From: Phellopilus nigrolimitatus | Taxonomy: Eukaryota; Basidiomycota; Agaricomycetes; Hymenochaetales; Hymenochaetaceae | Direction of reading: 5' to 3' | NCBI GenBank assembly: GCA_021029095.1 | Contig: JAJOHG010000051.1 | Location: forward strand, 1-64,000 | Length of the DNA: 64,000 nucleotides | Part shown: piece by piece, positions 20,091 through 30,437 of the stretch | How the letters are laid out: every line of letters starts with the position of its first letter | Numbering within the stretch: the first letter of the stretch is position 1 | Notes under the pieces: generated by a model | Seen by the model: the letters and a program-made list of their open reading frames with translations, nothing else | Told to the model about the DNA's origin: nothing | Databases searched by the model: none | Position numbers and translations under genes: made by a program

Positions 20091-20673
20091 GTCGAGCTCG
20101 GAGCAGCAAGCCGGTATCGAAGGACAGAGGCCCACGAGCACATGCTACTGGTCTTTCATCCTTCCAGACATGCACGGAATGGGCCGTGAACTCGACTCGG
20201 AATAATGATTGCCTCCGAGACGAAGCGGCGAAGGCACACACGCCGCCGCCATCACCACTGTCCACAGACCTTCTCGGAGTCGGGGAGTCCTGGGCCGACC
20301 GGACAGAAGCGTCCGCTAGAACGCAGCGGCCTGCGTGCGCCGCGCGTCTGCGAGTCAGCGCTTTAGCTCGTCGAGCGGAATCTGTGGATACGCCCGAGTG
20401 GGCGCCTGTGGGTGGTCTGCAAGCTGCTGTAGGTCCGAGTGGGTGTGCAGATCCTGTGATCGACGCCCTCAGAATAAAGCTCCGCATAACAAAAGAGAGG
20501 GATTTACTCACCGATGTAGAACATTTCCGGTACAAGAAAGAAGTCATCCGTGAGAATCGTTGGACAGTGCCGAGCTGCCTGTTTCATTTCCACGAATCCC
20601 GGTCTGACTCCGCGCGGCAAACAGCGATTCTGTTGACCTCGCCGTCGTGTTTGTTCCTTCGAGTCGGACCACG
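20091..20673. other. Flank between the minisatellite and the first zinc-finger gene
   Basis: Short open frames on both strands have no recognisable content. The last 100 nt (GGTCTGACTC, CGGCAAAC, ACCACGATGGC) resemble the same interval before the second zinc-finger gene, showing that the duplication included upstream sequence. Confidence 0.4.
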
Positions 20674-21705
20674 ATGGCGTACTGCGACCGATGTCAGCGT
20701 TTGTTCCTCAATGACAGTGCGCTGGACCAGCACGAAAGGGACTCCGGCAACCACTGGATATGCTATAAATGCGATCTAGATTTCTCTACCACGATCTGGC
20801 TTGAGCAGCATTACGTTCAGAGTCCCAACCACTCATACTGCCGCAGCTGCATGAAACATTTTGACGACGACAGTGCTTACGTGTATCACTGCGTCGATGT
20901 GCATTACTACTGCAGTGTGCACCGGTGTTTCTTCCAGTCCCCCGAGAGCCTCCGTGAGCACTACAGCGAAGACCACTGCTACTGCGAGATCTGCGACCAG
21001 GCCTTCGTCGATGTCGACGATTTTATCGACGACTTCCTTCAGCACAAAAAGGACAACGACCCCGTTTGTTCCGCGTGCACGAGGATCTTTGCATCGAGCG
21101 AGGCGTTGACGAACCATAATGAAAGCTCGCACGACTACTGCCGCGACTGCAAGCGCTTCTTTAAGACGCCCGCGGGCCTCCAGACCCATCGTGCCTCCTC
21201 TGTTCACACGCCGCGCACGATCGCGTGCCCCGGGCGCAAGTGCAACAAGTCGTTCGTCTCCCACTCCGCGCTCATCATGCACTCGGAGAGCGACACATGT
21301 CCGTCGGGCGTTACGCGCAAAGCCGTCAACGCGTTTGTCGCGCGCATCGACCGCCAGAACATCATCACGAACCCCGCACGCATGATCGCGGGGCCCGCAG
21401 GCTACACGATCCCCATGGAGACGGAGTACTGGGCGACCGCGGAGATGTACAACGGTAGTGCTTTTGAGTGCTTTTTGTGCCTCGATACGTTCCGGACGCT
21501 AAGCGCGCTGGACGCGCACCTCAAGAGCCTGCGCCATCGGGCACGTATATATCGCTGCCCGGGAGCCGAGTGTCAGCGCGAGTTTCCTGCGCTTAGTGCA
21601 CTCTGGCAGCATGTCGTAAGTGGGGCGTGTGGCGTTGGGAGGAACAGGCAGGTCCAGCGTATGATGGACAACCTGACGTGCGGACTGCGAACCATTGTAC
21701 TGTGA
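20674..21705 (+). CDS. C2H2 zinc-finger protein (tandem copy 1)
   Basis: 343 residues in one exon, starting at ATG 20674 in the context CCACGATGGC, which is also conserved in copy 2. At least nine Cys2His2-like modules occur. The first are YCDRCQRLF...LDQHERDSGNH and CYKCDLDF...LEQHYVQSPNH, followed by CRSCMKHF, CSVHRCFF, CEICDQAF, CSACTRIF, CRDCKRFF, the wider CPGRKCNKSF and, near the C-terminus, CFLCLDTF and CPGAECQREF. Between the two finger groups lies a conserved stretch (NAFVARIDRQNIITNPARMI). Many His-to-His spacings are six residues. Such proteins usually bind nucleic acid in the nucleus; this arrangement is common in Agaricomycete expanded families. The target is unknown. Confidence 0.85.
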   Translation: MAYCDRCQRLFLNDSALDQHERDSGNHWICYKCDLDFSTTIWLEQHYVQSPNHSYCRSCMKHFDDDSAYVYHCVDVHYYCSVHRCFFQSPESLREHYSEDHCYCEICDQAFVDVDDFIDDFLQHKKDNDPVCSACTRIFASSEALTNHNESSHDYCRDCKRFFKTPAGLQTHRASSVHTPRTIACPGRKCNKSFVSHSALIMHSESDTCPSGVTRKAVNAFVARIDRQNIITNPARMIAGPAGYTIPMETEYWATAEMYNGSAFECFLCLDTFRTLSALDAHLKSLRHRARIYRCPGAECQREFPALSALWQHVVSGACGVGRNRQVQRMMDNLTCGLRTIVL

Positions 21706-22669
21706 AAGACAAGTCGACGGCTCCCGAAAAAATAACTGTATTTGTATTCCGTTTCTATACTTTTTGAACAAACTCCTTTCTTTTCGAGACTCACTTCACA
21801 TACCTTCATTTTGGTATAGTCGACTTATTCTCTCGGGTTATCGTGGTTCTACAAATAAAGAAAAGACAGTTGTTCGTGACTTACTTCTAAGAAATACTGT
21901 ACTTTATCTCACGTTGTACTCAGGTATTGAATGTATGTCATATGTATGGGTATATCGCCGGAAGAGCTCATCGACAATAACTTTGATTAGGTTTTCCGGA
22001 AAACCCGCTTCGTGGACGGCTCAAAAAGCCTAGGAAATTTTAGCATATCCTCAACCGCACTGACGCTCATCCTCAGGCTTCGCATCGAATGGGAATGGAC
22101 TCGGGATCCTCGTACGGATCGTTTTCGCTTTAGCGACGGCGTGCCAAATTGTTCATGAACGCAAGTATATGGTGACCGCTGACGGAACGACAGGAAAGCG
22201 CTGGGTTGAGAGGCTGCGATAAGCAAAAAAAAAAAAAAAATCACTCGGAAGCCCGACAAGCGTACTGCAACAACAGAAGGGGTCTTTAGTAAGGATACAA
22301 GCGCACGTTAACAGATGATCAGCCAACCTTATTCAAAGGTTTTCCCTTTTAATTTTGGAAGAGAATACTTACATTGAAGAAGGAATGCTATGCAAGCGCA
22401 TGAAGCGCAGCCACAGACGGCGCTGGAATCACGATTGGCGCTCTCGGTTCCTCGGCGGCAATGGTGCAGTGCAAGATTCGCCTCGTACTCACAACAAAGC
22501 ACTCGCTCCGGTAAATTATTTCGAGTCGAAAAAAAGGCAAGAAATTGCGCTGGCGACAGGTTCGAAAATATTCCATGAGCCCGTCCAGTCCGAGTCTGAC
22601 TCATCACGGCAAACGGGGAGCTCGCTCATGGACATAAAATTTTCACCTTGCTGCACTATCCAGACCACG
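21706..22669. other. Intergenic region between the zinc-finger copies
   Basis: It contains the 3' flank of copy 1 and the upstream region of copy 2. A homopolymer of about 17 A lies near 22226. The final 100 nt match the upstream of copy 1 in part. No gene is supported. Confidence 0.4.
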
Positions 22670-23706
22670 ATGGCATACTGCGATCGATGCCGTCGTCCGT
22701 TTCCCCACCCCAGGGTTTTGGACCAACACAAAAGGGACTCGAAGAACCACTGGATGTGCTATAAATGTGATAAAGATTTTCTTATCGGGACCGGACTCAA
22801 GGAGCACTACGTTCAAAGCCCAAGACATTTCTATTGCCAGATTTGCGACGAGCACTTCGATTCCGACAACACATACTGGAATCACTGCACCAATGAACAC
22901 CACTTCTGCACCCAACATCGTGCCATTTTCAATACCTTAGAGGGCCTCCGTCAACACTATATCCAGAGCGGAGATCACTACTACTGTATACTTTGCAACT
23001 ATCACTTTGTCGACCAGGACGACTACCTCGAACACGGAGAGGAGTGGCATTACGTTTGCCGGGCATGTATAACGATCTTCGCCTCTGCCAGCGAGCTATC
23101 GAACCACAATGAATGCACCCACTATTACTGCTACGAGCCTACGACTGCAACCGCCGCTTCCAGACGCGCGCGAACCTCGAGAGCCACCGCGCCTCTTCCA
23201 CCCACACACCGCGCACGATCGTGTGCCCCGGGCGCAACTGCAGGAAGGCATTCGTCTCCGTTTCCGCGCTCATCTTGCACGCGGAGAGCGGTAGGTGCCC
23301 GTCGGGAATTACTCGCCAGGCCGTCGACGCATTTGTCGCCCAGATGGACCGCCAGAACGTCATCACGAACCCCGCGCGCATGATCGGGGAGCCTGGCGAC
23401 TATGGGGCCCCCGCTGAGACGCGGTACTTGGTGTCCCACGCCACGACATGGAACGGCGACGCTTATGAATGCTTTTTATGCAACAACGAGTTTGCGACGC
23501 TGCTCTCGCTAGATAGGCACCTCAGGAGCCCGCGCCATCGGGAACGCATCTATCGCTGCCCCGGACCCGGATGTGGGCTCGAGTATTCCGCGCTTAGTGC
23601 GCTTTGCCAGCACGTCGAGCGCGGGGGGTGTGGCATCAAGACGAACAGGCAGGTTCAAGACATAATGGACAGGCTGACAAGTGGCATGATGGCTATAGCT
23701 ATCTGA
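22670..23706 (+). pseudogene. C2H2 zinc-finger protein (tandem copy 2), frame broken by an 8-nt insertion
   Basis: The first part from ATG 22670 reads MAYCDRCRRPFPHP and continues through the same fingers as copy 1 to HYYC. The second part, from about 23140 in another frame, reads YDCNRRFQTRANLESHRAS to the stop at 23706 and matches the C-terminal half of copy 1, including ARMIGEPGDYG and CPGPGCGLEY. At the junction the extra bases TACGAGCC (23132-23139) are followed by TACGACTG, so a near-duplicate octamer has been inserted inside a finger. As read, the protein would lose its C-terminal fingers and continue out of frame to about 23383. This may be a real null allele or a sequencing error; both halves look otherwise conserved. 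Confidence 0.7.
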
Positions 23707-24933
23707 AGAATGGATTCCTAGGTGTGTTTACGTTGTCGCCTATCTTTCCTTGTTATTGACGCTTCGGGGGACTCCTTTTCCCATGAAATGCATCTTCACC
23801 GTTCACTAGTAAGTTAGCGTGTCACCCACCACTATGTCGACAGACACAATTCTCTGTAAGGACGCCTTCTCTTTTTTTCCCCACTTAGATTCGATAGAGG
23901 ATCCTTCGTTTACCTTCTAATAGTCAGTATGTCTCAAGTTGTACTTGTAGCTATACATTACATAGTGCTCATATTTGTCCCGAGCAGAGCTCGATAATGC
24001 AGCCTCGCTGTTTCGCGAACGGCCTTCGAGAAAATTCGCAGTGAGAAAGTATTTGGAGCAAAGAAAAAAAAAAAGAAGGAGCGGACATCTGGAGCGCTCG
24101 ACCTACTATTCGAAGTCGAGCCTGCGCAGCCCACTTGAGGAGTTTATGTATACATTAACAAGTCGCCCCTGATGCGACGATTTTGTTTATCACTGCAGTT
24201 ATAATTGCTGCACGCCTTCGCGTACTGTTCCTTTGGGCTTTCTTCTGCTTCCCTCTCCCCCCAGATCGCATGTTTCGAAAAGAGGGCAGAAAAAACGCTA
24301 ACGCGACACGGCCGTCACGGAAGCCAGACTTCTCGATCAGAGCTCTTCTACAAGGGAACGTAGGGTGAGAGAAAGTATAAACTGGTCAGACGAGCGGGCT
24401 GCCAATTCCATAGTCCTGATTCTCTGAGACAGACGTCCGCTGCTGGTCCAGGACACTTGCTGCTTAGGCGAGTAAACAAAAGTTCTCGCGCCACCAGCAG
24501 TTGCAAGACGAGCGGGGGAAAAAAAATTGCCTCGAACGCGCCAGTAACAGTTCTTCTGCTACAGAGCTTCCGTTGTTGATAACAATGCAAAGAAAGGTCC
24601 AACATTTGATCCTACCTTGATTTCTTGTAAGCAGAATCGACATCGGTCGGCGATTCATTATCTCGATTTTTCAATATGCTTAGGCTGACCAGTTTTCTTA
24701 TAAAAAGAAAAGCGAGCATGGACCGACGTGTGCCCGTCGGTCCGCCGTCAGCACGTGATCCAGATACTTATGCCTCGTGGTCGACACGCGCCCTGCCATC
24801 TCCGAGTGCTCCCAAAAATAATACGTACGTATTTATCCTCGTCCCGTCCGCTCATCAAACCCAACCTCCCTTTCACCCCCTCAACCCAACCCACACCCAC
24901 GGGAACCCAAGGACGACGACACCGCCGCCGCCG
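23707..24933. other. Intergenic region before the 386-aa family member
   Basis: No gene is supported. 24560-24930 becomes CT-rich and probably holds the promoter and leader of the next gene, with an ACGTACGTATTTATCC segment near 24825. Confidence 0.35.
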
Positions 24934-26165
24934 ATGGCCTTCCAGTACGCCGCCCCGAACAGCCTCGAGCTGCACATCCCGGTCCCGATCCCGACGCCGC
25001 CGACCCCGCTGCCCGTCATCGCTGCTTACCCGCTCGCCGCGGCTCCGCCCAGCGTCACGCGCTCGCCTGACTCTGGCGTTGCTTTCGTGTGCGCGCCCGA
25101 GTCCGCCGATGCGGACGCCCAAAAGACACAAGTGCAGCAGTGCGAATCGGAACCGGAACCGGAACCGGAACCAAAAACGGAGGCGAACCCGGACGACCAT
25201 GAGCGTGCTCTGGAAGACGGTTACGAGCTCGTCGACGCCGATGTCGAAGGCGCGTGCATAAACGGCGTCAGCCTCGAGGTGCGTCCGTCCGCTTCTCCAC
25301 CCACGTCCGTCCGGTCCTGACACCGCGCATCTCGCGTTGACACGTCAAGGAGAACGAAAAGACGTTCGCGCTCCTCGCGATGCTCACGCTCCCGCTGAAC
25401 ATCCACAAGCTGCGCGTCGCGCGTGCCTCGGGGCTGCCGTTCGGCCTCAAGAACCCGCGCCGCAAGCTTTCGCAGAGCACGAGCACGAGCACCGCGTCGT
25501 CCGCCGAGGCGGACGGCGCCGCATCCGAGGGCGCAGACGCGGACGCAGTGGCGGCCGCGGCGGTAGAATCAGAGATGGAGACGCTGCACGGCGAGTCGTG
25601 GTACCTCCCCTCCGCGAAGCGCCGTATGCGGCGGCGCCTCGAGCAGGCCGCGCTCGAGCGGCGGCGGCAACTAGAACGCGAGATCGAATACCAGGAGCAA
25701 AATCAGCGACACGAACAGGAGCAGCGCGAGCACATTGAGCACATCCAATACCAAGAAGACGAACGCGCGTGGGCGTACCCGATCTACACCCTGCCCATCG
25801 CGCTCCCGAGCGGCCCGCCCCCGTCGCCCTTCCTCCCCTCCACGACGCCCTTCCCGCCACCGTCCTCCCTCCCCAGCATGCTCCCGCCCGCGCCTACCCC
25901 GCCATCGCGCACGCGGCCTCTCGGGTACATGTACGCCCCGCGCCCGCCTGCCCGCGTGCCGAGCTGCCGTACGTGCTCTTCGCGCAGCGGCAGCGGGTCC
26001 CCGGCGGGTTCTGCAGCCGCGAGCGCGGGGCACTCGCCGTTGCACGCGTATCTCCCGCCCGCAGGCGTGTTCGCCCACCCGGCGCACATCTACTCGGTCG
26101 TGCCAGACTCGCTGCAGGATCAGTATGCAGCCGCGGAGCGCGCGTTCGCCGTCCAGCGCGTGTAG
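24934..26165 (+). CDS. Pro/Arg-rich protein, family member 3
   Basis: Two exons, 24934-25278 and 25350-26165, join in phase across a 71-nt GTGCGT...TCAAG intron, giving 386 residues. The N-terminus is Pro-rich and has no clear signal. A run of Glu-Pro pairs follows (about 72-80, EPEPEPEPK). After the junction comes ENEKTFALLAMLTLPLN, then GESWYLPSAKR at about residue 193, a long basic helix (RRMRRRLEQAALERRRQ), a Pro-rich segment and PLGYMYAP. The GESWY motif followed by a basic helix is shared with the 613-aa protein, and PLGYMYAP with the broken copy at 343-2578. Function is unknown. The intron phase and the join SLE-ENEKTF are convincing. Earlier in-frame ATGs (24676, 24718) lie in probable leader sequence and were not used. 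Confidence 0.75.
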
Positions 26166-26873
26166 CCTTAGACTGGACTCTCCACACCGCCTAAACTAGA
26201 TCGTACTTTATGGTAATTATTGTGCGCTTTTATTTATCCGCAGATAGACTATATGCAGAGTGTTCCGGTTATTTACCCTCCGTTATTGTGTCTCGTCATT
26301 CTCGTTATTTTCGTGATATGTACCGACTGGCGCTCTGATATTGCTATTCTACTGTGTCTCATCTGCCCGTCCATGCGTCGTTTGCCGTAGATTTATTATG
26401 TAGTACACCGACGCGCTCGCAAGCAATGTCTTGCTACTCAGCTACATGTACTTCCCAGCTGGTCCTTTTATTTTGCATCCGTCTGGCTTCACGAGAAACG
26501 AGGACGAAATTGACCATGCTGTTTGCCTTTATACACTTCAATGGAAATACTGTGAAGATTCGTAAGGCCAGCAACATATATTCTGCCCTCGTACACAAGC
26601 AGAATCGTGTATGTAAAAAGCATATATGTATCCAGCAAATTCATCCCGAGGAGCGCACGTCTAACGGCCCGGTTAACAAGTTGGTGACGCATCGCCGGAG
26701 CGATGACGGTCGATTCGATCTGGGCTACATATTGACCTCCTCAGACCATTGGCTTGAGAGCCGTTCTGGGAGGCTTCGAAAGAGCCGGATAGAGAGGGTA
26801 AAGTACTCACGGAAAGAATGCCAGAGGGAAACGTCGTGTTACAGGCGGTAGTACAGTGTACAAAATGGGTATA
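26166..26873. other. 3' flank between convergent genes
   Basis: It presumably contains the 3' UTRs of the 386-aa gene and the DUF1764 gene. Short open frames are present without coding support. Confidence 0.4.
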
Positions 26874-27644
26874 TCAGAAACCTGTAAAATGGGAGTCGGT
26901 GATGGGCGGACAGGAAGAGGACCGAAAGAAGGACGTACAGCAATCACAATCGAACGGACACAGAGGCGTATCTAAAGAAGAAGAAGAAAAAAGAAACCCC
27001 GAGTAAGAAATCCAGTAACGAGAGAACATGAGAACGATGTAGTCGCACCTCCACCTTCGTCCCCAATACCCAGTTCATCCTCCTTGAACACCGAAAAACC
27101 TTCTTCCGTTTTCCTGCCTGCAAGCCGTATTGGAAGACATTCAGTACTCAGTACGCGAATACGGAGAAACACACGCACGCGGCCCCGTCCCCCGCGAGTC
27201 CGTGAAGCGCACCTTCTCCCCGTCAGGACCCGCGCCCTTCTTTGTCTTTGACTTCGTCGCTGAAGAGGACACCGGGGTCTTCTGCGGGACAGATGGCGCG
27301 GCGGAGAGGCCGATGCCAGCGGAGGGGTCGCGGACAGTCTCGACCACGCGTGGGCGCTTCACCTTCTTCGCGACGTCGCCATCAACGGTGGTCCCGTCCT
27401 TAGGACTCTTCTTCTTTTTCAATACCTTAGATAACGGGGACGATTTGGCTCTGTCGATCACAGCATCGGCGCCAGGTCCGCCCTCGCCCTCGCGCCGCTT
27501 ACGCTTCTTCGACTTCGTCGACGGGGTCGGTGTCGATGTCGAAAGCGAGCCTGGGACTGCCTTCCCCTTGCCCTTGGTGCTGCCCGCGACAGCGACCTTG
27601 GAGACTCTGCCAGAGAATATATCGTCGATTTCAGAGGCGGGCAT
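26874..27644 (-). CDS. DUF1764 family protein
   Basis: Four exons join in phase: 27179-27644, 27049-27117, 26939-26971 and 26874-26881, giving 191 residues. The N-terminus MPASEIDDIFSG, a Lys/Ser-rich middle with nuclear-localisation-like clusters (KSKKRKRR, KVLKKKKS), then RFTDSRG, RRKTEEGFSVFKEDELG, IGDEGGDTPLCPFDC and the terminal DCDCCF match the conserved DUF1764 C-terminus. The family is widespread in eukaryotes and has no established function; the Cys cluster may bind metal. The last exon is 8 nt long and supplies only the end of Cys, Phe and the stop; the GTACGT...TTTTACAG intron before it makes the protein end exactly as the family does. The start codon lies 240 nt from the start of the PX gene, so the two probably share a bidirectional promoter. 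Confidence 0.88.
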
Positions 27645-27884
27645 GCTCAAAAACCAAAGCAAAAAAAAAAGCGCGAGGAAGGATGAATCGCGGAGATCGA
27701 AAGACCCGGCAAATGGCATGCGACACGTGACTCTTGTGAGATGGGCACACATTGCTGACCCATCGACCGACGAGCGGCCCTCTTTCTTCGCTATGACCCT
27801 CGACGACGACGACGACGACTAGCTAACGAACCGGCCGCTATCGCACCCTACGTCTCCAAGCTGCGACCAGTTGCAGTCCTTACC
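27645..27884. promoter_or_regulatory. Bidirectional promoter between DUF1764 and PX-domain genes
   Basis: Only 240 nt separate the two start codons. The interval contains an (A)n tract near 27660-27671 and a GACGAC repeat near 27800-27822. No TATA box was identified for either direction. Confidence 0.5.
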
Positions 27885-28762
27885 ATGCTACCGACGTCTC
27901 CGCTGTCCCCGGCGGACTCGGACTTCCCTCTCACGCCGAGCAGCTCCGCCTTCCAGAGCGCACCATTGGCAAGCCCAAGCCTGCGGCGAAACCCCGAAAC
28001 CCGAAAGGGACGCGAGGATGCGTACCCTCTTGCGCACTGTGCCGGGCTCGTCGAGGTCCTCCGCTCCGACGAAGACCGGATCGACGTCGAAGAGGAGGCG
28101 CGCGTGTACCGCGCGTTCGATCTCGTGCGTAATTCTCCTTACTTCAAATGTTGTGTCTAAGGCGAGTGCAGGACCAGGACGACACCAACGCACTCGCACT
28201 CGCGCGAACAGACTCACGTACCGCTTCTCGCCGTCCTCAGCCGCAGCCGACCCCGCAGGTGCGCGGCCTATCCCACTCGCGTGCCGTGTCCTCCATCGCC
28301 TCGCGTGATATCTGGGTCGGCGAGAGCGGTGACGCAGAGAAGCATGCGTCTTTCGCGCGCGGTGTGCGTATCGTCGGGTGGACAAGCGTCGGCGACAAGC
28401 GCGGCGGGGCGTACGTCGGTCTGTCCCTCTCTCATCCTCCCTCTCCCTCAACGCATCTGACATTTCTGAACAAACAATCCTCAGTCTACGATTGCGCCTT
28501 GCTCACGGTTGCACAAACGACCATACATGTGCACAAGCGGTATAGCGCCTTCGCCGCGCTGCACGCCGCGCTCCTGCGCGCCCTCCCCGCACCCGCGCGC
28601 GCGCAGGTCCCACCACTCCCCCCACGCGCGCCGCTAGCGCGCTATCGCGTGGGCTTCCTCGAGGAGCGGCGGCGCGCTCTGCAAGCGTGGCTGAGCGGCG
28701 TTCTTCTCCACCCGGAGCTCGGCGGGTGTGGCGCTGTGCGGGAGTGGGTTATGGCGGGGTGA
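27885..28762 (+). CDS. PX-domain protein (Ypt35-like)
   Basis: Three exons, 27885-28124, 28172-28418 and 28485-28762, join in phase, giving 254 residues. The first 85 residues are Ser/Pro-rich and probably disordered. A PX domain fills the C-terminal half: RIVGWTSVGDKRGGAYVVYD leads into HVHKRYSAFAALH (Arg181 in the KRYS motif), a PPLPP segment, and RRRALQAWLSGVLLHPEL with a final VREWV. PX domains bind phosphatidylinositol 3-phosphate on endosomal or vacuolar membranes; the small single-domain layout resembles yeast Ypt35. The second intron starts GTCTGT, a weak donor, but the phase and the resulting AYVVYDCALLT fit the fold. Confidence 0.82.
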
Positions 28763-29238
28763 CCTGCATATAGGATCACTCTAGCTATGGTGTCAATAGA
28801 TTCTCTGTTGAAGTACATTCTGTTCCGTATATTCTGTGTGTCGTCACATGTTGTCACCATGCATACCAAAGCTACTAATAGGACCTGACACTTCTCCTTT
28901 GAACTCATCATTTGCGTTCCTAGTGCTGCTGTCGAAATCGAACAACTTAGTTTACAAATCCAGATTACACTGGCTTGATTGACTTGGTCCGCATGCGTTG
29001 AACATATCATAGTACACGAAAATACAATTTCTTGGCTTGCATGTATGCACGATGACAATTCACATCTTATTCAAACTTTGAATAAGGAATTCCCATTATC
29101 TCTCATGTTGTGTTTGACATGTTCCTTGATCTTCTTGAGAGTCTTCTGTAACCTGTATGACCTTGCATACCTGATACTGGACATTTTAGTAGATCAGCTC
29201 TTGAAAGTTGGCTTGTGTCAGACCAATTAATGCACTCC
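28763..29238. other. 3' flank of the PX gene
   Basis: AT-rich, with no coding or RNA signal that I can support. Confidence 0.4.
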
Positions 29239-29461
29239 CGTGCGCGACTTCTGCTTCCACCTGGCGTTTTTGCAGATTTTTTTGTCTTCTTAGAGAGTTG
29301 CACTCCGCGAGTTGATATTTGGTATGCTTTCGCTGTCGGTGGACTCGTCTGCAGTCGAAGGGAGGATCTTGAACTTTTCGTGGCGGAGACTGGTTCTCTC
29401 CTTACCCTAGATCGTGCCGAGAATTCATGAGGGCGGTTGCGGCCCGTACAGGAGGGACATC
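29239..29461 (+). repeat. Dispersed 220-bp repeat, copy 1
   Basis: The segment from CGTGCGCGACTT to GGCCCGTACAGGAGG matches the reverse complement of 45883-46103. The reading frame FVFLESCTPRVDIW...FAVGG...RREDLELF is kept in both copies, ending at nearby stops, so the unit may derive from a coding exon or a transposon. No terminal repeats or target duplications were recognised. Confidence 0.65.
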
Positions 29462-29866
29462 ATTGTTTTTCTTTTTGGTAGATCTTTTACTTGTTTCGTT
29501 CGCCAGGACCTCGAAATATTCACTATGACTCTTGCTCATGAATGGGTTGTCTTGCGAGCTAATCCCGAGTATGCCGACGGTACGTACTGCAAAGGTCATC
29601 CGACTAGTGTTGTTCGTTTTCCAAGTGACAAACCAAACAGAGCGGTGCAGAAATTAAGCGTACCTCGAGGTCCTGCTTCGAAATTACATATGACTTCTTC
29701 ACGCTGGGAATGCCCATCATCTCCGGTACGTCGACAAACCGAGCTGTAGAACTTAATTATACATGGACTTCTTCATAGCTTTTTCATCTCCGTTATGTAG
29801 GCGCGTCTGAGCTGCTCTTCGATAGTCCGGATGTTCCGAGAGCTTTAAAGCCGGCACTTCATTAAC
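29462..29866. other. Flank between dispersed repeat and solo LTR
   Basis: No gene supported. The final bases (TTAAC at 29862-29866) are the left target-site duplication of the LTR. Confidence 0.4.
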
Positions 29867-30437
29867 TGTAGCTTGGTGAGACAAGTCCGCGCAACGGCTC
29901 TACAACAGTACACCTAGTACAAAGTAAACTCAGTCGTTTGCGCGGTGATGCGAACGTCTCATCATATCAGAAACTAACCTAGTACAAAGTAAACTAGTTT
30001 AATGAAGTAATAAGCAAAAAAGTATAATAGTTCGTTATAATGTTAGAAGGCTCACCTCAGTCGTTTGCGCGGTGATGCGAACGTCTGAGGTGGCCAGAAG
30101 AATAAAAGGGGGTTTTTATACTACTGGTTTTCGGGCTGCGGAAAGCCGGTTTTACGCTACGAAAGAAAGGGGGAATGATAAAGGGAGATAAAGACACATA
30201 AATGATGAGTAAATAACTATCTATCTCGGCACTGTAAAACGAGGGGGCTCGGACAGCGAGCGGGGGTGGTGTGCGAGTGGCGCGCGGGTGAACCGAGATC
30301 GCGGGCCAGCCAATCGCGGTCCAGTGGGCCTCGGGCTCGCTGAGCCGAGACGATGCGCTCGTGACCTCGCCGCCCGAGCACGCAACCAGTGCGCACTCGC
30401 TCTCGGCCTCGCGGCTCCGCCGACTTGGATTCCAACA
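29867..30437 (-). mobile_element. Solo LTR (copy B) with a perfect 5-bp target duplication
   Basis: On the minus strand it starts TGTTGGAATCCAAG and ends CCAAGCTACA. The host sequence TTAAC stands on both sides (29862-29866 and 30438-30442), the hallmark of integrase-mediated insertion followed by LTR-LTR recombination. A TATA-like box (minus-strand GTATAAAAAC, near 30115-30122) and two direct copies of a 36-bp block (TCAGTCGTTTGCGCGGTGAT followed by GCGAACGTCT, at about 29930 and 30059) lie inside. It is about 50 bp longer than copy A, mainly in the GC-rich U3-like part. No internal retrotransposon genes remain. Confidence 0.9.

Noticed and set aside
19577..20143. 188-codon minus-strand frame through the minisatellite
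   Set aside because: The open frame results from the 21-bp period; the supported product starts at the ATG at 19624.
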